64,000 nt of DNA from Chitinophagaceae bacterium (lineage in GTDB: Bacteria > Bacteroidota > Bacteroidia > Chitinophagales > UBA10324), in NCBI GenBank assembly GCA_947474435.1, contig CANJII010000007.1, positions 1-64,000 of the forward strand, written 5' to 3'. Below are positions 1-7,970 of the stretch, in pieces (position 1 is the stretch's first letter; every line of letters starts with the position of its first letter). A program made the translations under genes and the position numbers. The notes beneath the pieces are model-generated. The model worked only from the letters and a program-made list of their open reading frames with translations. It did not search any database and had not been told where the DNA came from.

Positions 1-17
1 CGCCTGAGCATGTGAAT

Positions 18-119
18 TTAATTTTTTCGTTCTTGTTGGTGTTCCACACTTTCATCTTTCAACAAATATAAACAAGCCAAGCCCTTGCATGGTGTTTTCA
101 CCAGCAAGTTTTTTTCCAT
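18..119 (-). CDS. Possible 33-aa small protein, unrecognised
   Basis: An ATG-initiated frame of 33 codons begins MEKNLLVKTPCKG and ends in TAA. It contains two cysteines, a short hydrophobic middle (LACLYLL) and a charged C-terminus (DESVEHQQERKN). It lies about 110 nt downstream of a well-formed leftward promoter (233-263), and an in-frame stop precedes its ATG closely, so this ATG is the only ordinary start. No ribosome-binding site is visible, which is normal in Bacteroidota. The first third of the frame also forms the hairpin at 84-108, so the transcript may be a structured RNA instead of an mRNA. I do not recognise the sequence; the call rests on promoter plus open frame only. Confidence 0.25.
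   Translation of the reverse strand: MEKNLLVKTPCKGLACLYLLKDESVEHQQERKN
84..115 (+). terminator. Hairpin followed by seven T residues
   Basis: Arms CTTGC-(A)-TGGTG and CACCA-GCAAG enclose a TTTT loop, with one bulged A, followed at once by seven T. This is the form of a Rho-independent terminator for a + strand gene entering from the left of the window. It also lies inside the small - strand frame, so it could instead be structure in that RNA. Confidence 0.5.
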
Positions 120-232
120 TAACGCATATTATTTTGCGTTCGCTGAAATTTTGCCGTAGTATCGGCTGTTTGGTTTTCAATTTGGTTTTCTTCCACTTTG
201 TGGTTCCTTTTTGTTTTGTTTTTTAAGGGTTG

Positions 233-263
233 CAAATGTAATATTCTAAGTGAAAAAAACTAA
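233..263 (-). promoter_or_regulatory. Leftward Bacteroidota-type promoter
   Basis: Read on the - strand, TACATTTG (233-240) is an exact match to the -7 consensus TAnnTTTG. TTAG (260-263) is one base off the -33 TTTG, with 19 nt between them. The start point would be near 226, giving a transcript across the hairpins and the small frame at 18-119. Confidence 0.4.
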
Positions 264-392
264 TTCCAGATTGAATTACAATATATTTTATGGACGAAGT
301 AAAACCAATCACAAATTATTTCTGAGTTAAACTTTCAATTTAAAAATCACACTTCGTTTTTTTGTTTCTTTGCAAAAATAAATTTTAATAAC

Positions 393-731
393 ATGGCTTA
401 CGAAACAGCAAGAGAAATTATTCTATCACTACCAAAACGATTAAAACCCGGAGCAGGTGAAGGAGTAGATATTTTATATCATTTAAAAATAAGCGGTTCA
501 ACCGGGGGCGATTTTACAGTGCTTGTAAAAGACGGAGTTTGTAAAGTAAATGAAGGACTAACCGGCGAACCCAAATGCATTGTTGAAAGCAATGAGGTTA
601 ATTATGCAGATGCAGAATGGGGCAGAATAAATGCTCAAATGGCAGTTATGTTTGGGAAAATAAAAGTAAGTAACATTGGATCAATGATGAAATTTGTTGA
701 AATGTTTACACCAATTAAGGATTTGATTTGA
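393..731 (+). CDS. SCP2 sterol-binding domain protein
   Basis: A 112-residue cytoplasmic protein made only of an SCP2 (sterol carrier protein 2-like) domain, which is a small alpha/beta fold binding lipids or acyl-CoA in a hydrophobic tunnel. Family features visible are the early amphipathic helix (AREIILSLPKRL), the strand pair ending in FTVLVKDG and the late segment WGRINAQMAVMFGKIKV, which matches the typical 'G..n...af..GKikv.G' end of the domain. The bacterial role is poorly known; lipid or acyl-CoA handling is inferred from the fold. A TTTCTTTG -7-like box lies at 365-372, so the gene probably has its own promoter. The next gene starts 40 nt later on the same strand but encodes an exported sulfatase, so a functional link is not implied. 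Confidence 0.85.
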   Translation: MAYETAREIILSLPKRLKPGAGEGVDILYHLKISGSTGGDFTVLVKDGVCKVNEGLTGEPKCIVESNEVNYADAEWGRINAQMAVMFGKIKVSNIGSMMKFVEMFTPIKDLI

Positions 732-771
732 TTGTATTTTTTAGTTAAACTGATTTTTAAAAAAACTCAAT

Positions 772-2934
772 TTGAAAATAAATTACCTGAAATATTTTTT
801 TGTGCTTCTTGGCATGTTTGATTTTCAGAAATTATGCGCACAGTCAGGAAATGCACGGCCAAATGTTTTATTAATTATTACTGATGATATGAGTTTTAAA
901 ATGATCGATATTTATAACCAGGATACTTTTATTCATACGCCTGGCATTGATCGGATTGGTAATGAAGGAGCAATTGTTAAATATTATTCAACCAATGCTT
1001 TATGTGTTCCCGGAAGGGCTTCGTTGTTAACCGGAAAATATGGGCATAGCACAGGAGTCTTGAATAACAGTAATTTTCCAGATCAAAGTTTAGCCACCAT
1101 CCCAAAAATATTAAACGATCGAGGTTATTATACAGCCATGATTGGAAAGTGGATGATGGGCGATTTTCAACATAAACCAGAATTTGATTATTGGTTGTGG
1201 ACTCCAAACGCCACTACCTATTTTAATGATACAGTTGTTTATTTTGATACCAGTTTTGCAGTTCAGGAACATTTGACAGATTTTATTACTGATAGTGCTA
1301 TTCAATTATTAAGCAGAATTGACACCCCTTTTTTTATGATGTTAAGTTATAATGCACCACACTATCCGCATTATCCTCAGGTGCAATTTGAAAATAAATA
1401 TGATAGTTTAAATTTTAGTTATCCGGTAAATTGGTTTCCGTATGACAATAATTTTCCTTCTAATTTATATGATAGCTCCAGTACATTCAATACTCCTCAG
1501 TCTTATCAAAACTCAATAAAAAATTACTACGAATTAATGTATGGAGTTGAAGTTTCAATTGGGAGAATTTTAGATAGCCTGGAATTTTTTGGAGTACTGG
1601 ATAGTACAATGGTGATATTTACTACTGATAATGGTTACTTATTCGGAGAGCATCTTCTCCGCGGAAAATCTTTTCCATACGAAGAATGCATGAGACTACC
1701 TCTGTTTATCAGATATCCCGAATGGTTTCAGCCGGGTTCTATTATTGACAGCAGTATTGCACTTAATATTGATATTGCTCCCACCATTTTGGAAGCGGTT
1801 GGAATTACAGATACATTTGGAATGGAAGGAGTTTCGATTCATTCGGTACTCACGAATCAATTTAAACGAACAAAATTTTTATATGAGCAATGCCCTGAAA
1901 ATCTGGATAGCAATTCTTCATCAATAAGATCTTATAGGGATAATTATTTTCAATACAATCGTTATTATTGTTCTGATACAACTGAAGAATTATTTGATAT
2001 GATTCTTGATCCATATCAGAAAAAAAACCTGGTGCATCATTATTTATATCAGGATACGCTTATAATTTATCGCTTGAAATTGGATAGCATTCGAATAAAT
2101 TCTAATGATACATTGACTATTTTTTCAAATGAATGTTACCTGGTTAATCCTGTTTTCACATTTGAACCACCAACATGCACACTCACAAAAATGAATGAAA
2201 ACTGTGGTGAAGCCAATGGCAGTATTGATTTAACAATGCATACCGGTAGTGCCCCATTTAGTTTTATTTGGAGCAACTCGAGTACCACTGAGGATTTGGT
2301 TGACTTAATAAGCGGAGCCTATTATGTTACTGTAACCGATATTAATTCAAATTCAGTATCAGCAGCAATATTTGTAAGCAATATAAGTGCTCCGGTTCTT
2401 TACGAAACGCATATGAATGCAACATTTTCTGATTCAAATGGCAGCATAAATTTAACTGCAATTGGCCCATCGCACCCCTTTTCTTACAACTGGAGCAACG
2501 GAATAACTACCCAGGATTTACATTTTATACCTGCCGGAAATTATTCAGTAACAGTTACCGATACACTTGGTTGTGTTTCACAAATGAATATTATTATTAA
2601 TTCGATTGAAATTCAGGATACAAATACGGAAGTTCCTGATTTTACAGGAATATTTTTCAATACCGTTATTGATTCCGCAGCTTTACACCAAAGTATAATT
2701 CTATACCCTAATCCGGCTTCCGGTCAACTAAGTATCACCTCTGAAAATCTGATTGGTGAATACAAAGTGGAATTATATAATGGCTATGGAATTATTAACC
2801 AAAAAATGAAAATGAATTTTGACAGCCATTCATTTTATAAGATAAATCTTGATCAACTTTCTTCAGGGATTTATTTTTTAAGGTTTGTTAACGGAAACAA
2901 TAGTTTCATAAAATCATTTTCAGTTGTAAAATAA
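772..2934 (+). CDS. Exported sulfatase with SprB-like repeats and T9SS type A sorting domain
   Basis: A 720-residue sulfatase of the alkaline-phosphatase superfamily. The TTG start is chosen because it gives a full signal peptide ending near LCAQ. The metal-binding DD is at residues 38-39 (ITDDMS). The formylglycine signature C-x-P-x-R is intact as CVPGR at 78-82, and a second metal motif TTDNG lies near 285. The catalytic domain ends near residue 460. Two SprB-like repeats (about 468-605) follow, each with an F..WSN core and YYVTVTD or YSVTVTD end. A C-terminal sorting domain (YPNPASGQ, then about 80 residues) marks it for T9SS. It should release sulfate from sulfated polysaccharides at the cell surface. 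Its activation needs a formylglycine-forming enzyme, which is not in this window. It converges with the next gene with only 2 nt between stop codons and no terminator. Confidence 0.88.
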   Translation: MKINYLKYFFVLLGMFDFQKLCAQSGNARPNVLLIITDDMSFKMIDIYNQDTFIHTPGIDRIGNEGAIVKYYSTNALCVPGRASLLTGKYGHSTGVLNNSNFPDQSLATIPKILNDRGYYTAMIGKWMMGDFQHKPEFDYWLWTPNATTYFNDTVVYFDTSFAVQEHLTDFITDSAIQLLSRIDTPFFMMLSYNAPHYPHYPQVQFENKYDSLNFSYPVNWFPYDNNFPSNLYDSSSTFNTPQSYQNSIKNYYELMYGVEVSIGRILDSLEFFGVLDSTMVIFTTDNGYLFGEHLLRGKSFPYEECMRLPLFIRYPEWFQPGSIIDSSIALNIDIAPTILEAVGITDTFGMEGVSIHSVLTNQFKRTKFLYEQCPENLDSNSSSIRSYRDNYFQYNRYYCSDTTEELFDMILDPYQKKNLVHHYLYQDTLIIYRLKLDSIRINSNDTLTIFSNECYLVNPVFTFEPPTCTLTKMNENCGEANGSIDLTMHTGSAPFSFIWSNSSTTEDLVDLISGAYYVTVTDINSNSVSAAIFVSNISAPVLYETHMNATFSDSNGSINLTAIGPSHPFSYNWSNGITTQDLHFIPAGNYSVTVTDTLGCVSQMNIIINSIEIQDTNTEVPDFTGIFFNTVIDSAALHQSIILYPNPASGQLSITSENLIGEYKVELYNGYGIINQKMKMNFDSHSFYKINLDQLSSGIYFLRFVNGNNSFIKSFSVVK

Positions 2935-2936
2935 AA

Positions 2937-3533
2937 TCATACCTGATTTTTCAGTTCGATTTTTAATTCTCGCAAATCTGTAAGTTTTTTTAATTGTTCC
3001 TTATCAGCAATAATATTTATTTCACAACCTTCGGTAAAATCACTATTTAAAATTTTGAGGTGCAATCGCTTTAATAAATTCATTACCTCGGGCAGATGAA
3101 TGAAATCGCAATTTAATTTTGCTTCATATGTTAATTTCCGTTCAACAATTGTTGCCTTGTTAAGGGCTTCTTTTGCGGCTTCGCGATAAGCGTTAATTAA
3201 ACCGCCGGCGCCTAACAATACGCCACCAAAATACCTGACAACAATTATCAGCACATTAGTTATCCCGAATGAATCAATCTGGCCGAGTATAGGTTTACCT
3301 CCAGTGCCTGAAGGTTCGCCATCGTCATTCGCCCGAAAATTATTTTTATCAATTCCGATACGATAAGCATAGCAATGATGACTGGCTTTCTGATGAGCCT
3401 TTTTTACAATTAAAATATTCTTCGAAACATCTTCCAATGAACTTACAGCATAACAATAAGCAATAAATTTGCTTCCGCGATCTTTAAATTCCCCTTTTGA
3501 TGAATTGGAAACTGTTTTAAAATTCTCAATCAT
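2937..3533 (-). CDS. IMPACT/YigZ family protein
   Basis: A 198-residue member of the UPF0029/IMPACT family. The N-terminal domain carries the family core: GSKFIAY near residue 20, KASHHCYAYRIG near 50, then DDGEPSGTGGKPIL near 70-83 and VRYFGGVLLGAGGL near 98. The C-terminal half is the small ferredoxin-like DUF1949-type domain of the bacterial YigZ group. Family proteins bind nucleic acids or ribosomes and are linked to translation control; the exact bacterial role is unknown. Its start codon overlaps the stop codon of the transporter gene upstream by 4 nt (3530-3533), so the two are translationally coupled. Confidence 0.9.
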   Translation of the reverse strand: MIENFKTVSNSSKGEFKDRGSKFIAYCYAVSSLEDVSKNILIVKKAHQKASHHCYAYRIGIDKNNFRANDDGEPSGTGGKPILGQIDSFGITNVLIIVVRYFGGVLLGAGGLINAYREAAKEALNKATIVERKLTYEAKLNCDFIHLPEVMNLLKRLHLKILNSDFTEGCEINIIADKEQLKKLTDLRELKIELKNQV

Positions 3534-4402
3534 GCAGAGAAAGCAATTATCACGATAGATAAAATTGCAAGTGCAATTCCAATAATATTTAACTTCGATA
3601 ATTTTTCATGAAAAAACAGCAATGCAATAATTGCTGAGGCAGCAACCACTCCAATATTATTTAAAGGGAAAATAACTGAACTTCCATATCCCTGAATTGA
3701 AAGTGCCTTAATTAAAAAGTGCATACTGAAATAATTCGGAATTCCCAACAACAATCCACCAACAATGCTTTTAAAATTCAAGATTGATTTTTTAGTTAGG
3801 AGAAGAAAAATGAGTATACAGCCCCCTGAAATTGCCGCAGCTGAAAATATGGTAATATTAAAAGGAGCATTATCTGCATCGTGCATGTGAAAGGCCTGAG
3901 CGTATTTAACAATTGTATCGTTCATTCCGCTTCCCGCAAATAGCAAGATGGGCCATAACATTTGATTAATGTTAAATGTGTGTTTGTTTTCTTCTTCTTT
4001 CAATGAAGTAAAGACTACCGCTAACAGAGCTATGAGTATCCCGATAATTTTAAAGAAGGTGGCTTCTTCATGGAAAATAAAAAAAGCAGCACTGACCGGA
4101 ATGACCAAGGAAAGTTTATTCGCAACAAACATGACAGTGATTCCCATGTGTTTTACAATGTAACCCATTATGTTAAAGAAGAAAATAAAACTGCAGCCAA
4201 GTATTACGGCATAAACAAACCAACTTTGCTTTGAATAATTAATGTAATCCGGAACAGATTGTTGAACTATTGCTCCGGTAATAACACAAGATATATAGTT
4301 AAAAACTATGGCTTGAAATACATCCAGTTTGCTCCGTTCAAATAATTTTAAAATAATTCCAAGCGATGTAGTAAATAAAACAGATAATAATAGGTTAATC
4401 AT
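3530..4402 (-). CDS. EamA/DMT family inner-membrane transporter
   Basis: A 290-residue protein with about ten hydrophobic helices in two homologous halves, as in drug/metabolite (EamA) exporters. The hallmark loop with a conserved Glu after the fourth helix is seen as FIFHEEATFFKIIGILIA in the first half and LLFFHEKLSKLNIIGIALAI in the second, so the gene-duplication repeat is intact. The substrate cannot be read from sequence; relatives export amino acids or other metabolites. The gene is first in a two-gene operon with the IMPACT protein (4-nt overlap). Confidence 0.85.
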   Translation of the reverse strand: MINLLLSVLFTTSLGIILKLFERSKLDVFQAIVFNYISCVITGAIVQQSVPDYINYSKQSWFVYAVILGCSFIFFFNIMGYIVKHMGITVMFVANKLSLVIPVSAAFFIFHEEATFFKIIGILIALLAVVFTSLKEEENKHTFNINQMLWPILLFAGSGMNDTIVKYAQAFHMHDADNAPFNITIFSAAAISGGCILIFLLLTKKSILNFKSIVGGLLLGIPNYFSMHFLIKALSIQGYGSSVIFPLNNIGVVAASAIIALLFFHEKLSKLNIIGIALAILSIVIIAFSA

Positions 4403-4547
4403 GTGTGTTCAAATATGCGCTTTGATTTTTTTATAAAGTGTATAGTTACCTGAAAAATAATTTATTAAAACTATAGAATATAAATTCAAAAAAAATCGGG
4501 TAGTTCACTGTTTTGATTTTTCAAACCGGCAACAAAAAAGAATCAAC

Positions 4548-5042
4548 TTAATTAACTTCCAGCAAATCAATGTTGAAAATAAGATTTGAACTTCCCGGAA
4601 TACTTCCGGATCCGCTAGCACCGTATCCTAATGTAGGAGGCAGGTATAAAGTTATAGATCCGCCTTTTTTTATTAATGGAATTCCTTCCTGCCATCCCGA
4701 TATTAAATCAGATAACAAAAAGGAAACATTATTGCCTGAGTCAAATACAGTTCCGTCAACTAATTTTCCTTCGTAGCTAACTTTAATTGTTGAACAAACC
4801 GTTGGCTTATCATCAATGCCTGCATTATTAATTACATAAAAAAAACCACGCGAATCTTCAGTTGCTGTAATGCTATTTGTAGTTAAATAATTTCTCAGAT
4901 TATTTACTTCTATTGAAGGAGCGGTGGTTGTTATATCCTGGCAAAAATCATTTTTATTACACCCGTATGCTATTGTAATAACAATTAGAAAGAGGAAAAA
5001 ATACCTGGTCATAAATCGAATTAAAGTTTTACTAATGTGCAA
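4548..5042 (-). CDS. FKBP-type peptidyl-prolyl isomerase lipoprotein
   Basis: A 164-residue lipoprotein with one FKBP domain. The signal sequence ends in a lipobox (AYG-C). An internal Met (start 5012) would give a shorter signal peptide of the usual lipoprotein length, so the true start may be there. The FKBP core is at about residues 75-164: VSYEGKLVDGTVFDSG, then GWQEGIPLIKKGGSITLYLPP, LGYGASGSGSIPG and the closing strand LIFNIDLLEV. These contain the usual active-site residues (Y, F, D, W-Q-E, Y, F). It should catalyse proline isomerisation on proteins at the periplasmic face of a membrane. It stands alone, downstream of the terminator of the preceding operon. Confidence 0.9.
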   Translation of the reverse strand: MHISKTLIRFMTRYFFLFLIVITIAYGCNKNDFCQDITTTAPSIEVNNLRNYLTTNSITATEDSRGFFYVINNAGIDDKPTVCSTIKVSYEGKLVDGTVFDSGNNVSFLLSDLISGWQEGIPLIKKGGSITLYLPPTLGYGASGSGSIPGSSNLIFNIDLLEVN

Positions 5043-5087
5043 TATTAGTCAGGTGAATCTATTTTTTCAGATAAGATTAACCTAAAC

Positions 5088-5124
5088 AAAAAGGCTGTCA
5101 CTGATTTGCAGTAACAGCCTTTTT
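5088..5124 (-). terminator. Bidirectional Rho-independent terminator
   Basis: A perfect 11-bp inverted repeat, AAAAAGGCTGT (5088-5098) and ACAGCCTTTTT (5114-5124), around a 15-nt loop. A residues on one side and T on the other make it work in both directions. It ends the three-gene operon reading down from 6109. Confidence 0.85.
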
Positions 5125-5144
5125 AAAAATTGATTTTGTAATTA

Positions 5145-5552
5145 TCAGTACTGCTTTTTCACTTTTACGGTTGAAGATGTCAGCAGGTAATCATTATCGT
5201 CATACACATAAATTTTGTAAGTGCCTTCATCATAAAAAGTCATTTCTTTCCAGAAAAACTCCCATTCAGGTTGCGCATCCTGACGAACTGTTGTACTGAA
5301 TTGTTCTGACCCATCGGCTCTTACTTCGTAAATATCATAATTCACATAATAGCTTTTTAACTCGTATGGAAGGCGAACCAGCATATCAAAATAACCGCCA
5401 TTCTTTCCAATGATAAATGTGTTGCTTTCGTTTACCGCGTATCCTTCTTTATCAACTGCCTCGCAAAAATAAAGTGATTGCGATTTTGAAGCCGTTGAAA
5501 GAAAAAGGCAAAAGGCGAAAACAAATGATTGAAGGGTTAAGTTTTTTTTCAT
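5145..5552 (-). CDS. Small secreted protein, unrecognised
   Basis: A 135-residue protein with a clear signal peptide (MKKNLTLQSFVFAFCLFLSTASKSQ). The mature part begins SLYFCEAVD and is rich in Tyr, Asp and Glu, with alternating strand-like segments (YFDMLVRLPYEL, YYVNYDIYEV, TYKIYVYDD). It looks like a single small beta-sandwich facing the periplasm or surface. One Cys lies just after cleavage but there is no lipobox. It is the last gene of a tight operon: its ATG is 9 nt after the stop of the 57-aa gene and a terminator lies 21 nt beyond its own stop. I believe similar secreted proteins occur in other Bacteroidota, but I cannot name the family. Confidence 0.7.
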   Translation of the reverse strand: MKKNLTLQSFVFAFCLFLSTASKSQSLYFCEAVDKEGYAVNESNTFIIGKNGGYFDMLVRLPYELKSYYVNYDIYEVRADGSEQFSTTVRQDAQPEWEFFWKEMTFYDEGTYKIYVYDDNDYLLTSSTVKVKKQY

Positions 5553-5561
5553 CTGTAAAAT

Positions 5562-5735
5562 TTATTTAGAAGTTAAAAGTGAATTGAAAAAATTTAGGAA
5601 AATTGTTATGAAATTATTGAGCTGAAATTTTAGTGCTTTTACATTTTCATATCCGATGGCAATGATATTAATATCATGCACAATAAGTGATAAAATAATC
5701 AGTAATACTATTTTGATAATTAAGGCTTGTATCAT
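5562..5735 (-). CDS. 57-aa hydrophobic small protein in ATGA overlap
   Basis: A frame of 57 codons, starting MIQALIIKIVLLIILSLIV and ending SLLTSK. Residues 1-19 form a strongly hydrophobic helix with one Lys. The remainder (ENVKALKFQLNNFITIFLNFFN) reads as an amphipathic or second membrane-associated helix. Its ATG overlaps the TGA of the upstream gene in the sequence ATGA (5732-5735), the classic arrangement for translational coupling, and its stop is 9 nt from the next start. That placement is the main evidence that it is real. A single-pass or small inner-membrane protein is inferred. It resembles no family that I recognise. Confidence 0.55.
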   Translation of the reverse strand: MIQALIIKIVLLIILSLIVHDINIIAIGYENVKALKFQLNNFITIFLNFFNSLLTSK

Positions 5736-6109
5736 TTGAATAATTGTTTTTGTTCGGGAATAAAATTTCTATTCTGCATTACAAACCACATTGAAGCAAG
5801 TACATCAAATTGAAAATAGAATTTAAAATCAGACCAGTTAAAACTGATTGATTGCATTTGAAAAGGATTGAATTTATTAGATCTGTTAATGCATTCTTTA
5901 TTTATTTCTTTAACAGCAGATATGTTTTTATTTGTTGCATAATAATAACCGATGGATGAAATTGATTCGGTTTTTTGGTGAAGCAGAAAATTGTTCGAAT
6001 TATTATTTATTGAAGAATTGAAATTATGCGAATGATTAATTGCTGAATACAATTGAGAATATCCGCTATTGAAATTTAGTAAGAGCAAAAGAAAAATAGT
6101 TGACTTCAT
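5732..6109 (-). CDS. Small secreted Asn/Ser-rich protein, unrecognised
   Basis: A 125-residue protein with a short signal peptide (MKSTIFLLLLLNFNSGYSQ). The mature part is unusually rich in Asn and Ser (HNFNSSINNNSNNF), with an aromatic stretch (SFNWSDFKFYFQFDV) near residues 92-106. It contains one Cys. It is the first gene of a three-gene unit: a perfect -7 box (TACTTTTG on the - strand, at 6127-6134) lies just upstream, its stop overlaps the next start, and the unit ends at the terminator 5088-5124. Nothing indicates its function. Low complexity leaves some doubt that every residue is conserved. Confidence 0.55.
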   Translation of the reverse strand: MKSTIFLLLLLNFNSGYSQLYSAINHSHNFNSSINNNSNNFLLHQKTESISSIGYYYATNKNISAVKEINKECINRSNKFNPFQMQSISFNWSDFKFYFQFDVLASMWFVMQNRNFIPEQKQLFK

Positions 6110-6180
6110 TGTTTTTAAGTGTGAACCAAAAGTATTTGCTGATTTAGTTATCGGTAGTTGAATAACTTTAAGAAGCCATT

Positions 6181-6194
6181 TTTCGTCGACGAAA
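6181..6194. promoter_or_regulatory. Perfect 14-bp palindrome, candidate operator
   Basis: TTTCGTCGACGAAA equals its own reverse complement, with no spacer. Its core of two CG steps stands out in very AT-rich DNA. It sits 71 nt before the start of the leftward small-protein operon and about 130 nt before the rightward promoter, as an operator for a dimeric regulator might. The regulator is unknown. Confidence 0.35.
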
Positions 6195-6325
6195 TCATTA
6201 TTTCAATAGATTGATGAGTTTAAAAATTTTCAATTCATGCATAAATGGGTTGTTCTCATAAGTGATTTTAAAATTAGGTTATGGTTTTTACCAACATATT
6301 TTTTGTAAAGAATTTTCTTCGCTTT

Positions 6326-6355
6326 TTTGACAATTCAATTATTCATTTATCTTTC
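6326..6355 (+). promoter_or_regulatory. Promoter of the amino-acid permease
   Basis: TTTG at 6326-6329 as -33 element, an 18-nt spacer, then TATCTTTC at 6348-6355 as -7 element, one base off TAnnTTTG. Predicted transcription starts near 6362, leaving about 70 nt of leader before the ATG at 6432. Confidence 0.45.
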
Positions 6356-6431
6356 AAACCGATTGTAGAAATTTTTTTTCTTTCTGTTTCCGTTAATTAA
6401 TTCATACCCTAAAAACAAAAACCTTTTTTTC

Positions 6432-7913
6432 ATGGCATACAAATTATGGATTACCAAACCAATTGCTGCGCTCATGCAGGAAACAACTGAAACACATGAG
6501 CATTCATTAAAAAGAACATTGAGTGCTTGGGCACTTATAGCTTTAGGAATTGGAGCAATAATAGGAGCTGGGTTATTTGTAAGAACTGCCGCAGCGGCTG
6601 CAAACAATGCAGGCCCATCGGTTACTTATGGTTTTATGGTTGCAGGATTAGGTTGTGCGTTTGCAGGTTTGTGTTATGCTGAATTTGCAAGCATGATTCC
6701 AATTGCAGGCAGTGCTTACACTTATTCATATGCTACAATGGGAGAATTTATTGCGTGGATAATCGGTTGGGATTTAGTGTTGGAATATGCAGTAGGTGCG
6801 GCAACCGTCGGTATTGCCTGGAGCGAATATTTAAATAAATTTTTGGATCAGTTTTTCGGAGTTTCCATTCCATATGAATGGTATCATTCGCCGTTTGAAA
6901 CTTCAATGTCGGGTGTGCATGGTATCATGAATATTCCAGCGCTGTTTATCATATTGGTTTTAACAATGTTGCTTATTCGTGGAATGAGAGAATCTGCATT
7001 TGTGAATGGAATAATTGTTATTACTAAAGTTGCCATTGTGCTTTTATTCATTGGATTGGGATGGAGTTATATAAATCCGGTGAATCACACACCGTTTATT
7101 CCTGATCCAACTATTTATACTGATGGGGCAGGAGTGGATCATAATTACGGAGGCATACTTGGAATATTAGGTGCAGCAGGCGTTGTGTTTTTTGCATTCA
7201 TTGGTTTTGATGCGGTATCAACTGCAGCACAGGAAGCAAAGAATCCGAAGCGCGATATGCCAATTGGAATTCTCGGTTCGCTGGCAATTTGTACTGTTCT
7301 TTATATTTTGTTTGCTTATGTACTTACAGGCGTTGGTTCTGTTAATGATTTCAGAACTTCGGGTAAGGAAGCATCGGTTGCTTATGCCATTCAAACTTAC
7401 ATGACCGGATATGGTTGGTTAGCCAAGTTGGTAACAGTAGCCATTCTTGCCGGATTCTCTTCTGTAATTTTAGTAATGCTGATGGGACAATCACGAGTAT
7501 TTTATTCAATGAGTCGCGATGGACTGGTGCCAAAAATATTTTCAGCGGTACATCCTAAATTTAAAACACCTTACAAAAGCAACTGGTTGTTTTTTGCTTT
7601 CGTTGGTTTCTTTGCTGCATTTATTCCCGGCGATATTGTTGGCGATATGACCAGCATCGGAACATTGTTCGCATTTATTTTAGTGTGTATTGGCGTTTGG
7701 ATCATGCGCGTAAAGCATCCTGATTTAAAACGCGAATTCAAAACTCCATTAGTTCCACTTGTTCCTGTTTTAGGAATTGTAGTTTGTGGTGCCATGATTT
7801 ATGGTTTGGGTTGGACCAATTGGTTGCGCCTCGGAATATGGTTAGCAATTGGATTAGTCATATATTTCTTATACAGTCGTAAAAACAGTTTGCTGAATAA
7901 GGGGAATAAATAA
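6432..7913 (+). CDS. APC family cationic amino-acid-type permease
   Basis: A 493-residue inner-membrane permease of the amino acid-polyamine-organocation superfamily, closest in pattern to the cationic amino acid transporter (CAT/YfnA) group. The first helix carries the substrate-binding motif IGAIIGAGLFV at about residues 38-48. The sixth helix region FFAFIGFDAVSTAAQEAKNP (about 257-276) is the family signature. Twelve or so hydrophobic segments are seen, with the last pair near residues 440-485. Transport of an amino acid driven by proton or sodium is known for the family; the substrate here is not readable. It is a single-gene unit with its own promoter and terminator. Confidence 0.9.
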   Translation: MAYKLWITKPIAALMQETTETHEHSLKRTLSAWALIALGIGAIIGAGLFVRTAAAAANNAGPSVTYGFMVAGLGCAFAGLCYAEFASMIPIAGSAYTYSYATMGEFIAWIIGWDLVLEYAVGAATVGIAWSEYLNKFLDQFFGVSIPYEWYHSPFETSMSGVHGIMNIPALFIILVLTMLLIRGMRESAFVNGIIVITKVAIVLLFIGLGWSYINPVNHTPFIPDPTIYTDGAGVDHNYGGILGILGAAGVVFFAFIGFDAVSTAAQEAKNPKRDMPIGILGSLAICTVLYILFAYVLTGVGSVNDFRTSGKEASVAYAIQTYMTGYGWLAKLVTVAILAGFSSVILVMLMGQSRVFYSMSRDGLVPKIFSAVHPKFKTPYKSNWLFFAFVGFFAAFIPGDIVGDMTSIGTLFAFILVCIGVWIMRVKHPDLKREFKTPLVPLVPVLGIVVCGAMIYGLGWTNWLRLGIWLAIGLVIYFLYSRKNSLLNKGNK

Positions 7914-7970
7914 AATTTAAGGTGTGATTGATAATAATATTGACTGATAGAAAACTTAAGTAAATTTTAA

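Larger units (their letters stand above)
1..392. other. Intergenic region with hairpins and a leftward promoter
   Basis: No long gene lies in these 392 bases. The region holds a strong hairpin with a T tract on the + strand (84-115), a perfect 6-bp stem-loop at 121-140 (arms AACGCA and TGCGTT), a good leftward promoter (233-263) and one 33-codon reading frame on the - strand (18-119). The part after about 265 is AT-rich leader for the SCP2 gene at 393. Confidence 0.6.
6110..6431. other. Divergent intergenic region with a palindrome and two promoters
   Basis: This region separates the leftward small-protein operon from the rightward permease. It holds a leftward -7 box at 6127-6134, a perfect 14-bp palindrome at 6181-6194 and a rightward promoter at 6326-6355. 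No reading frame worth calling is present. Confidence 0.6.

Noticed and set aside
1..240. tmRNA, SRP RNA or RNase P RNA near the left edge
   Set aside because: None of the conserved cores of these RNAs is present; only generic hairpins are seen.
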